The notes under the pieces were generated by a model. The model ran no database searches and was not told the origin of the DNA. It saw nothing but the letters and a program-made list of their open reading frames with translations. Positions 1-7,349 of a stretch of 64,000 nt of DNA are shown piece after piece. Both the position numbers and the translations under genes were made by a program. Numbering within the stretch: the first letter of the stretch is position 1; each line of letters opens with the position of its first letter. Origin of the DNA: Serratia nevei (GTDB lineage: Bacteria > Pseudomonadota > Gammaproteobacteria > Enterobacterales > Enterobacteriaceae); assembly GCF_024160145.1 (NCBI RefSeq), contig NZ_JAMYWQ010000017.1, positions 41,493-105,492 of the forward strand, written 5' to 3'.

Positions 1-279
1 TCCCGCCGCAACCCCCCATGCAATATAGTTTCGGATATGCCGTCTGAACGAAGAGTATCGAGGCAGATTTAATTCAATTCTTTTCCAAACGCTTTCGGGC
101 GGAGGGATCGGCGTGATACCGATATCCAGCCCTGACCAGATACTTTGCCATTTTCCAACCTGGGAAGCTAAAACGCTATCCGTTTTCAGACGGCGCTCAA
201 AATGCAGCCGAGCATTCCCTCTGAGCGTGCCAAGAGCATACTCTGCAGCCAGCATTTCATCACTTTCACGTCTGTTCAT
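1..279 (-). CDS. Anti-sigma factor, RskA-like (partial, C-terminus off the left edge)
   Basis: Ninety-three codons are visible from an ATG at 279, whose ATGA overlaps the stop of the sigma-factor gene, so the two are translationally coupled. The N-terminus reads MNRRESDEMLAAEYALGTLR, typical of the RskA/ChrR-like anti-sigma N-domain (AAEYALGTL followed by an R-rich helix). The visible part ends at YIAWGVAAG, the likely start of a membrane helix that would separate this cytoplasmic domain from a periplasmic sensor domain. Family knowledge suggests it sequesters the adjacent ECF sigma factor at the membrane and is released by regulated proteolysis. The inducing signal cannot be judged because the sensor half lies outside the window. 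Confidence 0.85.
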   Translation of the reverse strand, partial: MNRRESDEMLAAEYALGTLRGNARLHFERRLKTDSVLASQVGKWQSIWSGLDIGITPIPPPESVWKRIELNLPRYSSFRRHIRNYIAWGVAAG

Positions 280-824
280 AGGCCTAGGCAATCCTTCAGA
301 TGCGATAGCGCACGACGGACCCAGCTTTTAACCGTACCCAGCGGTTGCTGCAACCAATCAGCGATATCCGCGTGCGACATCCCTTGATAATATGCCAAAA
401 TAATACTTTGCCGTTGTTCAGAAGTCAGATGCTTCAAACAATCGTTTAACTTTTTAGCCTGCTCCCCATCGTCATCCAAACTTTCATTTTCCGACTGAGG
501 GATTTGGTCACTATATTCTTCTTCCAGTTCGGCATGGCGTCCGTACCGGCTACGCAATCCATCAATACATCGATTCCTTATAATATGAGTAAGCCATGTC
601 ATAGGCGAACTCATGGTCGGATCATAATCTCCAGCACGTTGCCATACGGTAAGAAAGCCGTCGATCAGAACCTCTTCTGCCCACTGACGATTACGCAACA
701 TGCGTAGCGCAATGGCGAATAAACATGCGGATGTCGAACTGTACAGGCGTTCAAATGCTCGGCGATCGCCATTAGCGATCGCCTTTAAGCACATTATCTG
801 GTTTTCTTTCAACGAGTGATCCAT
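276..824 (-). CDS. ECF-type RNA polymerase sigma factor, SigK-like
   Basis: 182 aa. The sigma-70 region 2 is at about 20-90 (RAFERLYSS, RMLRNRQWAEEVLIDGF, MTWLTHIIRNRCID) and region 4 at about 125-180 (LTSEQRQSIILAYYQGMSHADIADWL with a GTVKSWVRRAL recognition helix). There is no region 1 or 3, as expected for an ECF factor. AGGA lies five bases before the ATG at 824. It is the middle gene of a fasciclin, sigma, anti-sigma operon, the same gene set as mycobacterial sigK-rskA-mpt70, so it probably directs transcription of its own operon in response to an envelope or redox signal. The family call is firm. The regulon is inference. Confidence 0.92.
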   Translation of the reverse strand: MDHSLKENQIMCLKAIANGDRRAFERLYSSTSACLFAIALRMLRNRQWAEEVLIDGFLTVWQRAGDYDPTMSSPMTWLTHIIRNRCIDGLRSRYGRHAELEEEYSDQIPQSENESLDDDGEQAKKLNDCLKHLTSEQRQSIILAYYQGMSHADIADWLQQPLGTVKSWVRRALSHLKDCLGL

Positions 825-869
825 ACCATTCCTAAAGCGGGTAAGCTTTGCCCATTTCGAGTATAGGCA

Positions 870-1433
870 TTACTTGGGCATTAGCACGGTATCAATAACC
901 TCGATTACACCGTTTTGCTGCCGCACATCATAGGTGCTGATGTTGGCGACGTCGCCTTTGGCATCTTTGATCTGAATATTATGCGGGCCGTTATTCATAA
1001 ACCATAGCGACTGGCCATTGACGGTTTTGAGTTCCGCCCGTCCTCCGCCTTGCTCAATTTTTCTCTCCAGCGCTTTCATGTCATAGTTCCCCGCCACGAC
1101 GTGATAGGTCAACACGCTGGTCAACAGAGTTTTGTTCTCAGGTTTTAGTAGATTATCCACCGTACCGGCCGGCAATTTGGCGAATGCGGCATTCGTTGGC
1201 GCAAAGACCGTATAAGGTCCTTTGCCTTGCAAGGTGTCGACCAAGCCGGCAGCTTTAACCGCCGCGACCAGCGTCGTATGATCTTTTGAATTCAGCGCAT
1301 TTTGCACAATGTTTTTTGAGGGGTACATCGCAGCCCCCCCAACCATCACGGATGCTGAATCAGCGGCAACGGCCAGGGTTGCGGCGCTGAACAGTAATGA
1401 GCCGGTGAAGAGAGTGGAGATAAGCGTTTTCAT
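870..1433 (-). CDS. Secreted fasciclin (FAS1) domain protein
   Basis: 187 aa. The start at 1433 is chosen because GAGGA lies seven bases upstream and the protein then begins with a clear signal peptide (MKTLISTLFTGSLLFSAATL, predicted cleavage after AVAA). One FAS1 domain spans about 45-185, with NIVQNALNSKDHTTLVAAVK, the H1 box YTVFAPTNAAFAKLP, TYHVVAG and a C-terminal VIEVIDTVLMP. FAS1 domains mediate adhesion or matrix binding; the mycobacterial MPT70/MPT83 antigens belong to this family. It is first in the operon, 45 bp before the sigma-factor gene, which suggests it is both a product and a target of that regulator. It should be exported to the periplasm or beyond; no lipobox is present. 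Confidence 0.9.
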   Translation of the reverse strand: MKTLISTLFTGSLLFSAATLAVAADSASVMVGGAAMYPSKNIVQNALNSKDHTTLVAAVKAAGLVDTLQGKGPYTVFAPTNAAFAKLPAGTVDNLLKPENKTLLTSVLTYHVVAGNYDMKALERKIEQGGGRAELKTVNGQSLWFMNNGPHNIQIKDAKGDVANISTYDVRQQNGVIEVIDTVLMPK

Positions 1434-1782
1434 GATTAAGTCCTCAACGTAAGCGGAGCGGAAGTGTCGCTCATTACTGATATACGTATGAGGGGCGCCA
1501 AGTGGATGCACGGATGGCAAAAAATAACGCAAAAGGAACGAGTACCTTTACAAAGATCCCTAACAAATACGTGCTCCGGTGCTGACAGCCACTTTCCATT
1601 CTTTCTTCTGAGGTTATTCCTAAACATTCACCTCCACGCCCGCACGGCTTGATAGGAATATTCCCATTCAGTTATCGTTATCCCATTGCTTAAACCCGGT
1701 CTTAAGCGAAATTTGTCTCACTTTATTTTATGGCTTCTCAGCCCGCTTCGGCGGGCATTTACCTGTCAGCAGGTTAGATATC
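1434..1782. other. Intergenic region upstream of the fasciclin operon
   Basis: About 350 bp between divergent transcription units. It must hold the promoter of the fasciclin/sigma operon (minus) and of the YmgB-like gene (plus). A GCCCGC-TTCG-GCGGGC hairpin with a UUCG loop sits at 1741-1756, about 27 bp before the plus-strand ATG. It has no T-run, so it may be a leader stem rather than a terminator. No convincing promoter hexamers were identified. Confidence 0.5.
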
Positions 1783-2013
1783 ATGATCGACTACACCCTC
1801 TATGGCCTCAGCAAGCCCGATGTTGATGAATACCATAAGCAAATATGCTGCCTGCTCGGCAGAAGCGTGCTGTTGGTGCTGACGGCCAACAAGCCGATAA
1901 CCAAGCAGAACCTGCTCGCCAGCCTTATCCAGGAGGTAGAAAAGCAGCCCGACGAGCATTTTCAAAAACTGCATCGCGCCGCCATAGAACTGATCGGCGT
2001 TAACGGGCGCTAA
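1783..2013 (+). CDS. YmgB/AriR-family small biofilm and acid-resistance regulator
   Basis: 76 aa. The middle and C-terminal part (VLTANKPITKQNLLASLIQE followed by a second helix) resembles the YmgB/AriR family, in which a short N-terminal helix precedes a P-[IV]-[NT]-K-x-N-[IL] turn and two helices that dimerise like Hha. E. coli AriR influences biofilm formation and acid survival; the target here is unknown. The start is an ATG behind AGGTTAG. A one-helix membrane peptide gene follows after only six bases and is probably co-transcribed. The similarity is by pattern only, so the family call is moderate. Confidence 0.6.
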   Translation: MIDYTLYGLSKPDVDEYHKQICCLLGRSVLLVLTANKPITKQNLLASLIQEVEKQPDEHFQKLHRAAIELIGVNGR

Positions 2014-2019
2014 CGCGAT

Positions 2020-2118
2020 ATGCGTCAGTCGGAAATCTACGCGATCATTGCCGCCGCCGTGGTGTTGATAATGCTGTTAATGATCAACATCAATAGCGAC
2101 ATCAGCGTTTATCCCTAA
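2020..2118 (+). CDS. Small single-helix membrane peptide (32 aa)
   Basis: An ATG six bases after the YmgB-like stop opens a 32-codon frame starting MRQSEIYAII, with a strongly hydrophobic core of about 17 residues (AAAVVLIMLLMI) and a polar tail ending DISVYP. It has no strong ribosome-binding site of its own, so translation is probably coupled to the upstream gene. The topology is that of a one-pass inner-membrane peptide. No named family was recognised. Coding status rests on the frame, the hydrophobic pattern and the tight spacing. Confidence 0.5.
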   Translation: MRQSEIYAIIAAAVVLIMLLMININSDISVYP

Positions 2119-2211
2119 TTGGATCCGGGTATGCTGCCCTTTAGTACGGCGAAACAGGGGGCAAAGAGGCAGGGTATCTCTTTTCCCCTGCATAGCATTC
2201 CAGCCCCTGCT

Positions 2212-2901
2212 CTATTGCGAACCGGCCGCTTCGTCGATCAATCCCGCGATCTCATCAGCATGGGAAACCAGCGAGGCATGGCTGGCATTCAGCACCATGA
2301 CTTTCTTCGCCTGTAGCCGCTGCGCCATGCGCCGTTGGTTCTCCGGGGCTATCATGCGATCGTCGCTGGAAAGTTGATACCATGACGGTTTATGTCGCCA
2401 GGCCGGTTCACCGAGGGTATTGCCGAACGTGCCGGCCAGCGGAGCCTTCTGCGTCACCGCCATCACCAGCGCCTCATCGGCGCTCAGATCCTGGCAAAAA
2501 CTTTCGTGAAACTTGTCGGTTTTGATCCACAGATAACCATCGCTGTCCGGGGCCAGGTTCGCCATTGCCGCAGGCGGGTACGCTTGCGTAATGCCTCCGG
2601 GGCTTTCCCCGGCATCCGGCGCAAACGCAGCGATATACACCAGGCCAACCACGTTAGGCTGATTGCCCATTTCCGTGATCACCGCACCGCCGTAAGAGTG
2701 CCCCACCAACAATACCGGCCCCGCTTGCTGCGCGACCAGCTTACGCGTGCGTTCCGCATCCTCAGCCAGTGAGGTCAGCGGCATTTCTACCGCACGAATC
2801 GCCGTATGTCCCCGGCGCGACAACTCGATGATGACGTTACGCCAGTGCGCGGCGCCGCCCCAAAATCCATGTACCAGCACGATAGTAGGTTTGGTACTCA
2901 T
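2212..2901 (-). CDS. Alpha/beta-fold hydrolase
   Basis: 229 aa from the ATG at 2901, which has AAGGAG six bases upstream; an earlier ATG at 2916 has no such site. The fold is shown by the oxyanion-hole segment VLVHGFWGG near residues 8-16, the nucleophile elbow GHSYGG with Ser69, a late acid segment (SSDDRMIAP) and a C-terminal catalytic His in NASHASLVSH. This matches small cytoplasmic alpha/beta hydrolases of the salicylate-esterase or EstC type, often annotated as alpha/beta hydrolases of unknown substrate. There is no signal peptide. Neighbours give no metabolic clue. Confidence 0.85.
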   Translation of the reverse strand: MSTKPTIVLVHGFWGGAAHWRNVIIELSRRGHTAIRAVEMPLTSLAEDAERTRKLVAQQAGPVLLVGHSYGGAVITEMGNQPNVVGLVYIAAFAPDAGESPGGITQAYPPAAMANLAPDSDGYLWIKTDKFHESFCQDLSADEALVMAVTQKAPLAGTFGNTLGEPAWRHKPSWYQLSSDDRMIAPENQRRMAQRLQAKKVMVLNASHASLVSHADEIAGLIDEAAGSQ

Positions 2902-3210
2902 TGCCGACTCCTTCATCTACATGGAAGCGCGATAAACAGGTAAGCGGCCGCCCCAAAGGGCTGCGCCTTGCAGCCTGCGACGTCACGCGATCCCTATTTT
3001 ATATAGTCAGCCGCGCAACGCTCGGCAATAGCTCCGACGGGTTAATGCCCTCCCGGTTTACGGCTGCGCCACGGCTTGCCGACGCGGCGTTAACCACAAA
3101 GGCAGAGAGAAAGATGGGATTAAAACTAGGATTTTTACCCATAGCGATCTAAAATCCTGCGCAAAAACAAAGAGAAGAAATTTTTATTCACCGGGAAAAG
3201 GAATAAAGTT
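2902..3210. other. Intergenic region, nothing recognised
   Basis: About 310 bp between the hydrolase gene and a small membrane peptide. No ORF with a ribosome-binding site, hairpin-plus-T-run or repeat was seen. The last 80 bp become AT-richer, as expected for a promoter of the plus-strand small ORF. Confidence 0.5.
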
Positions 3211-3300
3211 GTGAAGGAAATGATCTCCATCGTCTTGATGACATGCCTGCTGGCGCTGCTGTTTTCGTGGCTGTTCGTCTACGGTCTTAACATTCATTAA
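3211..3300 (+). CDS. Small single-helix membrane peptide (29 aa, GTG start)
   Basis: A GTG preceded by AAAGGAA at seven bases opens a 29-codon frame: a short charged N-terminus (VKEMIS), about 18 hydrophobic residues (IVLMTCLLALLFSWLFVY) and a short polar end (GLNIH). The topology is a single inner-membrane helix. The good ribosome-binding site and the lack of any competing frame support it. No family is recognised. It may alternatively be a leader peptide, but nothing downstream in the same direction is close enough to support that. Confidence 0.5.
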   Translation: MKEMISIVLMTCLLALLFSWLFVYGLNIH

Positions 3301-3746
3301 ACCTGTGGCGGCAACAAACGCCCCTTCCTGGCTGACAAGCAGCGCATCGGCGCGATGCGCTAAACACGCCGGCCTATCGGCGCCCAACAGGACGCGAGAT
3401 CCGCCAAACCCGGCGCCGCCTCGCCTTAGCCTCTCATCCCAAGAATACATCATTAATTTTTATGGATAACGGCCCCAGCACGTCTCTGTACGCTTCACCG
3501 AAGCTTCTTTTATTTAGCGGTACCCCCTCCTGAGAAAGCGCTTGCCCGCCGCCAAATGTTACCGGTAACTATGTTGTTGATTTCTATTCGTAATAAACGC
3601 AAAGATGCTAATAACCCTGCGCTATTTATAGCAATAAATTATGTACTCTTATGGATAAAGGTTTGAATAAACGGCCTTTGATCATTGATTATCGCTCGCC
3701 AAGCTCCTAGAATTCGCGCGTAAAAATACAACTGGGATCGGGTTTC
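3301..3746. other. Intergenic region upstream of the GhoT/OrtT-like gene
   Basis: About 445 bp. The first half is GC-rich without a supported gene; the second half (from about 3560) is AT-rich and probably contains the toxin-gene promoter. No ORF resembling the GhoS antitoxin endoribonuclease is present here. Confidence 0.5.
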
Positions 3747-3923
3747 ATGTCGTCGCTGTGGGTTGCAACGCAATACTGTTATGTTATTGGTCTTTTAGTT
3801 TCTATGGTTTTCACCTACCTGGTTAGCCGGGACACCGTCAAAATTCGCTGTATCAGCGCACTGACCATCGGGTTAACCTGGCCATTGAGTCTGCCGGTGG
3901 TGTTGCTGTTTTCACTGTTCTAA
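3747..3923 (+). CDS. GhoT/OrtT-family small membrane toxin
   Basis: 58 aa, too short for most gene callers. The N-terminus has one membrane helix (YCYVIGLLVSMVFTYLVS), then SRDTVKIRCISA, then a second helix ending LTWPLSLPVVLLFSLF. That C-terminus is almost identical to E. coli GhoT and OrtT, which end ITWPMSLPVALLFSLF and TWPMSFPVALLFSLF, and the overall length (57-58 aa) also matches. GhoT and OrtT insert in the inner membrane and lower proton motive force and ATP, promoting dormancy. No GhoS-like antitoxin gene is adjacent, so it resembles the orphan toxin OrtT in organisation. The family call is strong; which of the two is orthologous is not settled. Confidence 0.85.
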   Translation: MSSLWVATQYCYVIGLLVSMVFTYLVSRDTVKIRCISALTIGLTWPLSLPVVLLFSLF

Positions 3924-4014
3924 CGCGCCAAAATGCCTCGGGCCGCTTTTGTCTTTTCAACAGCTGCATTAATGAGAATAAGATAACCGACGAAGTCGCG
4001 ATTTTGGGTGAGAT

Positions 4015-4039
4015 AAAAAAACGCCAGCGCAAGGCTGGC
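4015..4039 (-). terminator. Rho-independent terminator (minus strand)
   Basis: Read on the minus strand, stem GCCAGC / GCTGGC (4034-4039 / 4023-4028) with a 5-base loop is followed by G and a run of seven T. It lies about 150 bp beyond the minus-strand membrane-protein gene. Confidence 0.75.
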
Positions 4040-4192
4040 ATGAAACTGGAAGCAATGTGAGCAATGTCGTGCCGGCTCGGGGGGCACAGAAGGAGACAAC
4101 CCTTTTCCCCTCACCGGCGCAAAAGATGATAATGCGTCTCACTACCAAATGCAAAATAATTTCACTGCGCAACCTTTCCCCAGGAGAGACGA

Positions 4193-4486
4193 TCAGCCGC
4201 GCGGCGCTCGCCAGCACTGATACACCCGCCCCGCGCCCCACAGCATCAGCCATAGTAAGATGTTCAGTCCCCCCCAGAGCATCAGCAGATAGAGGAAAGT
4301 CTGATAACCCGGAATGCCGCGATCGGCCTGGAACGGGTTAAAGCGCAAAAACTTGACGATCGCGAAGGGGTTGAGGTTAAAACGGTTGAAGACACAGGCC
4401 GTCAGCAACGGCGGCAACAGCAGGTAAAAAGCCAGGCCGAATATCAGCAGGAATTTTGTGCCATAAGTGTTTTTATAATCTTTCAT
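4193..4486 (-). CDS. Small two-helix membrane protein, unknown function
   Basis: 97 aa. Two hydrophobic segments are visible, about 12-32 (FLLIFGLAFYLLLPPLLTAC) and about 63-86 (TFLYLLMLWGGLNILLWLML), separated by a polar loop rich in F, N and R. The C-terminus is basic (RVYQCWRAPRG), consistent with an inner-membrane protein whose C-terminus is cytoplasmic. The ribosome-binding site is weak. A minus-strand terminator lies downstream. No family was recognised. It sits in an accessory stretch of membrane proteins, so it is probably lineage-specific. Confidence 0.65.
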   Translation of the reverse strand: MKDYKNTYGTKFLLIFGLAFYLLLPPLLTACVFNRFNLNPFAIVKFLRFNPFQADRGIPGYQTFLYLLMLWGGLNILLWLMLWGAGRVYQCWRAPRG

Positions 4487-4711
4487 ATCAACGTATTGCT
4501 TGCTTCATCTCAGTGCGAAAATCGCCTGACGGCCGCACGCTTACCGACCCTGTGAGCGAAAAAGAGTTCCACGCCAACGCATAAATAAAGCCTGTCCAGC
4601 GTTTAATGCTCATTTAGCCCTCGAATGATATATACCCTGTGGATTTTAAATTATGATGCCGGCGCGCCGCCTTCAACCGCAGCGTTTATGCCGCATCATC
4701 AGGAGGCCTTA

Positions 4712-5194
4712 ATGAAACCGGACGCCCTCTCCCCGCCGCCGACCGCGAAAAAGCTCAAGGTGATCTACGGCTGGTATATTTACGTTATCTATATTCTGTT
4801 GGTTTTTAACATCTACATGGCGGTCTACAACGTTTGCGTTCGGCACCCGATCGAAGCCCCGCTGCTGTCGCTGTTTCACAGCCTGTTCCTCGCGTTGATG
4901 CTGCAGCAGGTGCTCAAGAAAAACGTCGTTTTCGCCTGGATCTTGCTGAGCTATTTTATTCTGATGCGCCTGTATTACGCCAATCTGCTGCATGTCGAGT
5001 TCACGCTGGTGAGCCGCGGGCTGGTACTGTTGATTTTGACGCTGCTCCTTACCGGCACGGTGGCCGTCGGGCAGTTGGCCACGCCGCCACAGCGGCTGGA
5101 CTGGCTGGCGCGGCTGGGCTGGCGCCAATGGGGAGCGCTCACGGCGCTGGCGGCCATCCTGACGCCGTTGATTACCACCGACTATCTGGGATAA
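4712..5194 (+). CDS. Four-helix membrane protein, unknown function
   Basis: 160 aa from the ATG at 4712, chosen because AGGAGG lies five bases before it; an upstream in-frame start at 4625 has no such site. After a proline-rich N-terminus there are four hydrophobic segments: about 18-40 (YIYVIYILLVFNIYMAVY), 50-68, 72-90 and 100-118, followed by a short amphipathic stretch and a last hydrophobic segment near 138-155. No motif or family was recognised. The strong ribosome-binding site and continuous membrane-protein pattern make it a real gene. Confidence 0.75.
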   Translation: MKPDALSPPPTAKKLKVIYGWYIYVIYILLVFNIYMAVYNVCVRHPIEAPLLSLFHSLFLALMLQQVLKKNVVFAWILLSYFILMRLYYANLLHVEFTLVSRGLVLLILTLLLTGTVAVGQLATPPQRLDWLARLGWRQWGALTALAAILTPLITTDYLG

Positions 5195-5202
5195 ACAGGG
5201 GG

Positions 5203-5397
5203 CTATTTGGGAATATGGGGTTCGGAAACGTCCACCATTCGGCATATTTTGGTGTAGTTTCCCGCTTTTTCACAGATCTTGTCCGTGACATACACGCTAA
5301 GATAACCCAGCAGCAGTAAGTAGCCGACCATGCACAAAATAAAGATAAGCGTTCTCACCGATAGCGACCAACCTGACAAGAATATCGCAAGCATCAT
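5203..5397 (-). CDS. Small membrane protein, unknown (64 aa)
   Basis: 64 aa beginning MMLAIFLSGWSL, with one or two hydrophobic segments (about 3-12 and 16-37, including LIFILCMVGYLLLLGYLSVY) and a basic, cysteine-containing C-terminal tail. Only AGG precedes the double ATG. It is convergent with the four-helix membrane-protein gene and ends 8 bp from it. The hydrophobic pattern supports coding, but no homologue was recognised, so confidence is modest. Confidence 0.45.
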   Translation of the reverse strand: MMLAIFLSGWSLSVRTLIFILCMVGYLLLLGYLSVYVTDKICEKAGNYTKICRMVDVSEPHIPK

Positions 5398-5509
5398 AAC
5401 CTGAACGGGGTGCTTTAGCCCGTATCAAAGTATTTCATTCGTGTACGAGCCGCATCGCCATGCGTTCTGTAGTAACATTGAACCCTCATGCCAACCGCCG
5501 GAAACGCCG

Positions 5510-6070
5510 ATGAACCATCTGATGTTAGACATTGAAACTTTGGACATAAAACCCAGCGCCGTCATTCTGGTGGTTGCGGCGGTGTTCTTCGATCCTCGCA
5601 CCGGGGAGCTGGGCGCCGAATTCGAAGCCACCGTCAGCAGCCAGAAGGAGCAACCAGGCCGAACCATTAGCCTGGACACGGTTGCCTGGTGGGCGAAACA
5701 GTCCGACGCAGCGCGCAAACTGGCTTTCGGCGGCACCGAGAGCCTGAAGCGCGTGTTGAGCAGCCTCAGCCGCTTTATCCATATGAACAGCACCGACACG
5801 GTGAAGGTCTGGGGCAACGGCAAAGAGTTCGACTGTGCGATCCTCGAACACGCCTTCCAGCAGCAGGAGATGCCCTGCCCGTGGAAATTCTGGGATACTC
5901 AGGACGTGCGTACGGTGATCACGCTGGCGGAACTGCACGGCTTTAACCCGAAAAAGACCCGTCCGTTCGAAGGCATGCCGCATCGCGCGTTGGACGACGC
6001 ACGCCACCAGGCACGCTATGTGGCCGATACCGTCTCGGCACTCTACGTCCGCCAGGGGGCGCAGCGCTGA
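5510..6070 (+). CDS. 3'-5' exonuclease, DEDDh type (Rv2179c/phage exonuclease-like)
   Basis: 186 aa. The ExoI motif is near the N-terminus (MLDIETLD, supplying Asp7 and Glu9), an ExoII-like Asp is in WGNGKEFDCAIL, and the ExoIII motif HRALDDARHQA supplies the His and Asp of a DEDDh active site. This compact form resembles the Rv2179c-like 3'-5' exoribonucleases and the nuclease part of phage-type exonuclease VIII. Substrate (RNA or DNA) cannot be decided from sequence. The start at 5510 places the first motif at residue 5, usual for the family. It is a single gene followed by an MFS transporter. Confidence 0.8.
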   Translation: MNHLMLDIETLDIKPSAVILVVAAVFFDPRTGELGAEFEATVSSQKEQPGRTISLDTVAWWAKQSDAARKLAFGGTESLKRVLSSLSRFIHMNSTDTVKVWGNGKEFDCAILEHAFQQQEMPCPWKFWDTQDVRTVITLAELHGFNPKKTRPFEGMPHRALDDARHQARYVADTVSALYVRQGAQR

Positions 6071-6147
6071 CCCGCTTTGCCTCTTTTCATTTATCGCCAG
6101 AATCTCTACTCTAGCCCTCTTTGTCACTCGGACGTGCCTTTCCTGTT

Positions 6148-7341
6148 ATGCAAAAGTTTCTGTTTATGCTTCTCAGCCTGGTGCTGCTCGGCCCATTGGG
6201 CATCGATCTTTACCTACCGACCATTCCCGCCATCGCCACCGGCCTCGGCAGCAGTGAAGCGCTGATCCAATCCACTATTTCGCTGTTTATTCTGGTGCTT
6301 GGCCTTGGCCAGGTGATCGCCGGTCCGTTGGTGGATAACTATGGCCGCAAGCCGGTGGCGCTGGCCGGCATTATCCTCTACATGATCGGCGCGGCCATGG
6401 CGGCGCTGGCCACCAGCCCAACGGTTTTCATCGCTTCGCGTCTGCTGCAAGGCGTGGCGGTTTGCTGCACCGCCGTCGTCGCCTTCAGCGGCGTGCGCGA
6501 TCGCCTGAATGGCGACGACGCCGCCCGCGCCTTCGGCTTTCTCAACGGCACGCTGAACATCATCCCGGCACTGGCGCCGCTGCTCGGCGGCCTGCTCGCC
6601 GAAGCCTTCGGCTGGCGCGCGCCTTTCTGGTTCCTGGTCGGCTACGCGCTGCTGGTGTTGGCGCTCATCGCGCTGCGCCTGCCGGAAACCCGCCCCGCCG
6701 ACACCGTGCCGGTCAAAGGGCTGCCGGTGCGCCAATACGCGCGCATCCTCAGCGAACGGCGCTTCCTCTCCTTTGCGGTGGTGAACTCCGGGGCGATGGG
6801 CATGGCATTGACCTACGTTTCGCTGGCTCCTAACGTGCTGATGGGCACTGCCGGCCTGACCCCGCTGCAATTCTCGCTGGTGTTCGGCGCCAACGGTTTC
6901 TGGATTATGCTGGTCAGCTTCTTCGCCAACCGCATCATTCACAAGGTCGGCCGCCCGGTTTGTCTGGCGACCGGCGGCATGTTGATGGGGCTGGGCTGCC
7001 TGGGCCTGCTGCTGGGGGTCATGCTGCTGCCTGCGACGGCGCAGGTGCACTGGCTGGCGTATATGCTGCCGGTCGCCAGCGCCTGCGCCGGGTTGGCGTT
7101 CGTGATGGGCCCGGCTACCAGTTACGCGCTGGAGCCGTATTCCAATGAGGCCGGCGTCGCGTCCGCGCTGGTCGGTTTCGTGCAGATGGCGGGCGGCGCT
7201 GCGCTGGGTCTGGTGGCGATGGCGTTGCCGCTGCAACCTAAGCTGTCGCTGGCGTTGGTGATGCTGGCGGGCTGCCTGCTGGAGCTGCACGCGCGGCGGC
7301 TCAGCAAGCAGATTAAAGGACAGATACGAAAAGTGGCCTGA
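6148..7341 (+). CDS. Bcr/CflA-type MFS drug exporter
   Basis: 397 aa from the ATG at 6148; the frame opens earlier only through a TTG. Twelve membrane helices are apparent. The N-terminal half has the drug:H+ antiporter signature DLYLPTIPAIA in helix 1, the loop 2-3 motif GPLVDNYGRKPV and motif C-like glycines in helix 5 (GTLNIIPALAPLLGGLL). It resembles MdtL/CmlA-like members of the Bcr/CflA family, inner-membrane exporters driven by proton motive force. Substrate is not predictable. It is convergent with dadX, nine bases away. Confidence 0.85.
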   Translation: MQKFLFMLLSLVLLGPLGIDLYLPTIPAIATGLGSSEALIQSTISLFILVLGLGQVIAGPLVDNYGRKPVALAGIILYMIGAAMAALATSPTVFIASRLLQGVAVCCTAVVAFSGVRDRLNGDDAARAFGFLNGTLNIIPALAPLLGGLLAEAFGWRAPFWFLVGYALLVLALIALRLPETRPADTVPVKGLPVRQYARILSERRFLSFAVVNSGAMGMALTYVSLAPNVLMGTAGLTPLQFSLVFGANGFWIMLVSFFANRIIHKVGRPVCLATGGMLMGLGCLGLLLGVMLLPATAQVHWLAYMLPVASACAGLAFVMGPATSYALEPYSNEAGVASALVGFVQMAGGAALGLVAMALPLQPKLSLALVMLAGCLLELHARRLSKQIKGQIRKVA

Positions 7342-7349
7342 GCCGCAGC

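Noticed and set aside
1505..1520. CCATCC hexamer on the minus strand upstream of the fasciclin operon, recalling the -35 of mycobacterial SigK promoters
   Set aside because: No matching -10 element at the expected distance; a six-base match alone is too weak.
1741..1756. GCCCGC-TTCG-GCGGGC hairpin as a terminator
   Set aside because: No T-run follows and it stands directly before a start codon; recorded only as a leader stem within the intergenic entry.
3184..3453. Minus-strand 89-codon frame
   Set aside because: It lies antisense to a small membrane peptide with a good ribosome-binding site, has no recognisable domain and no upstream signal.
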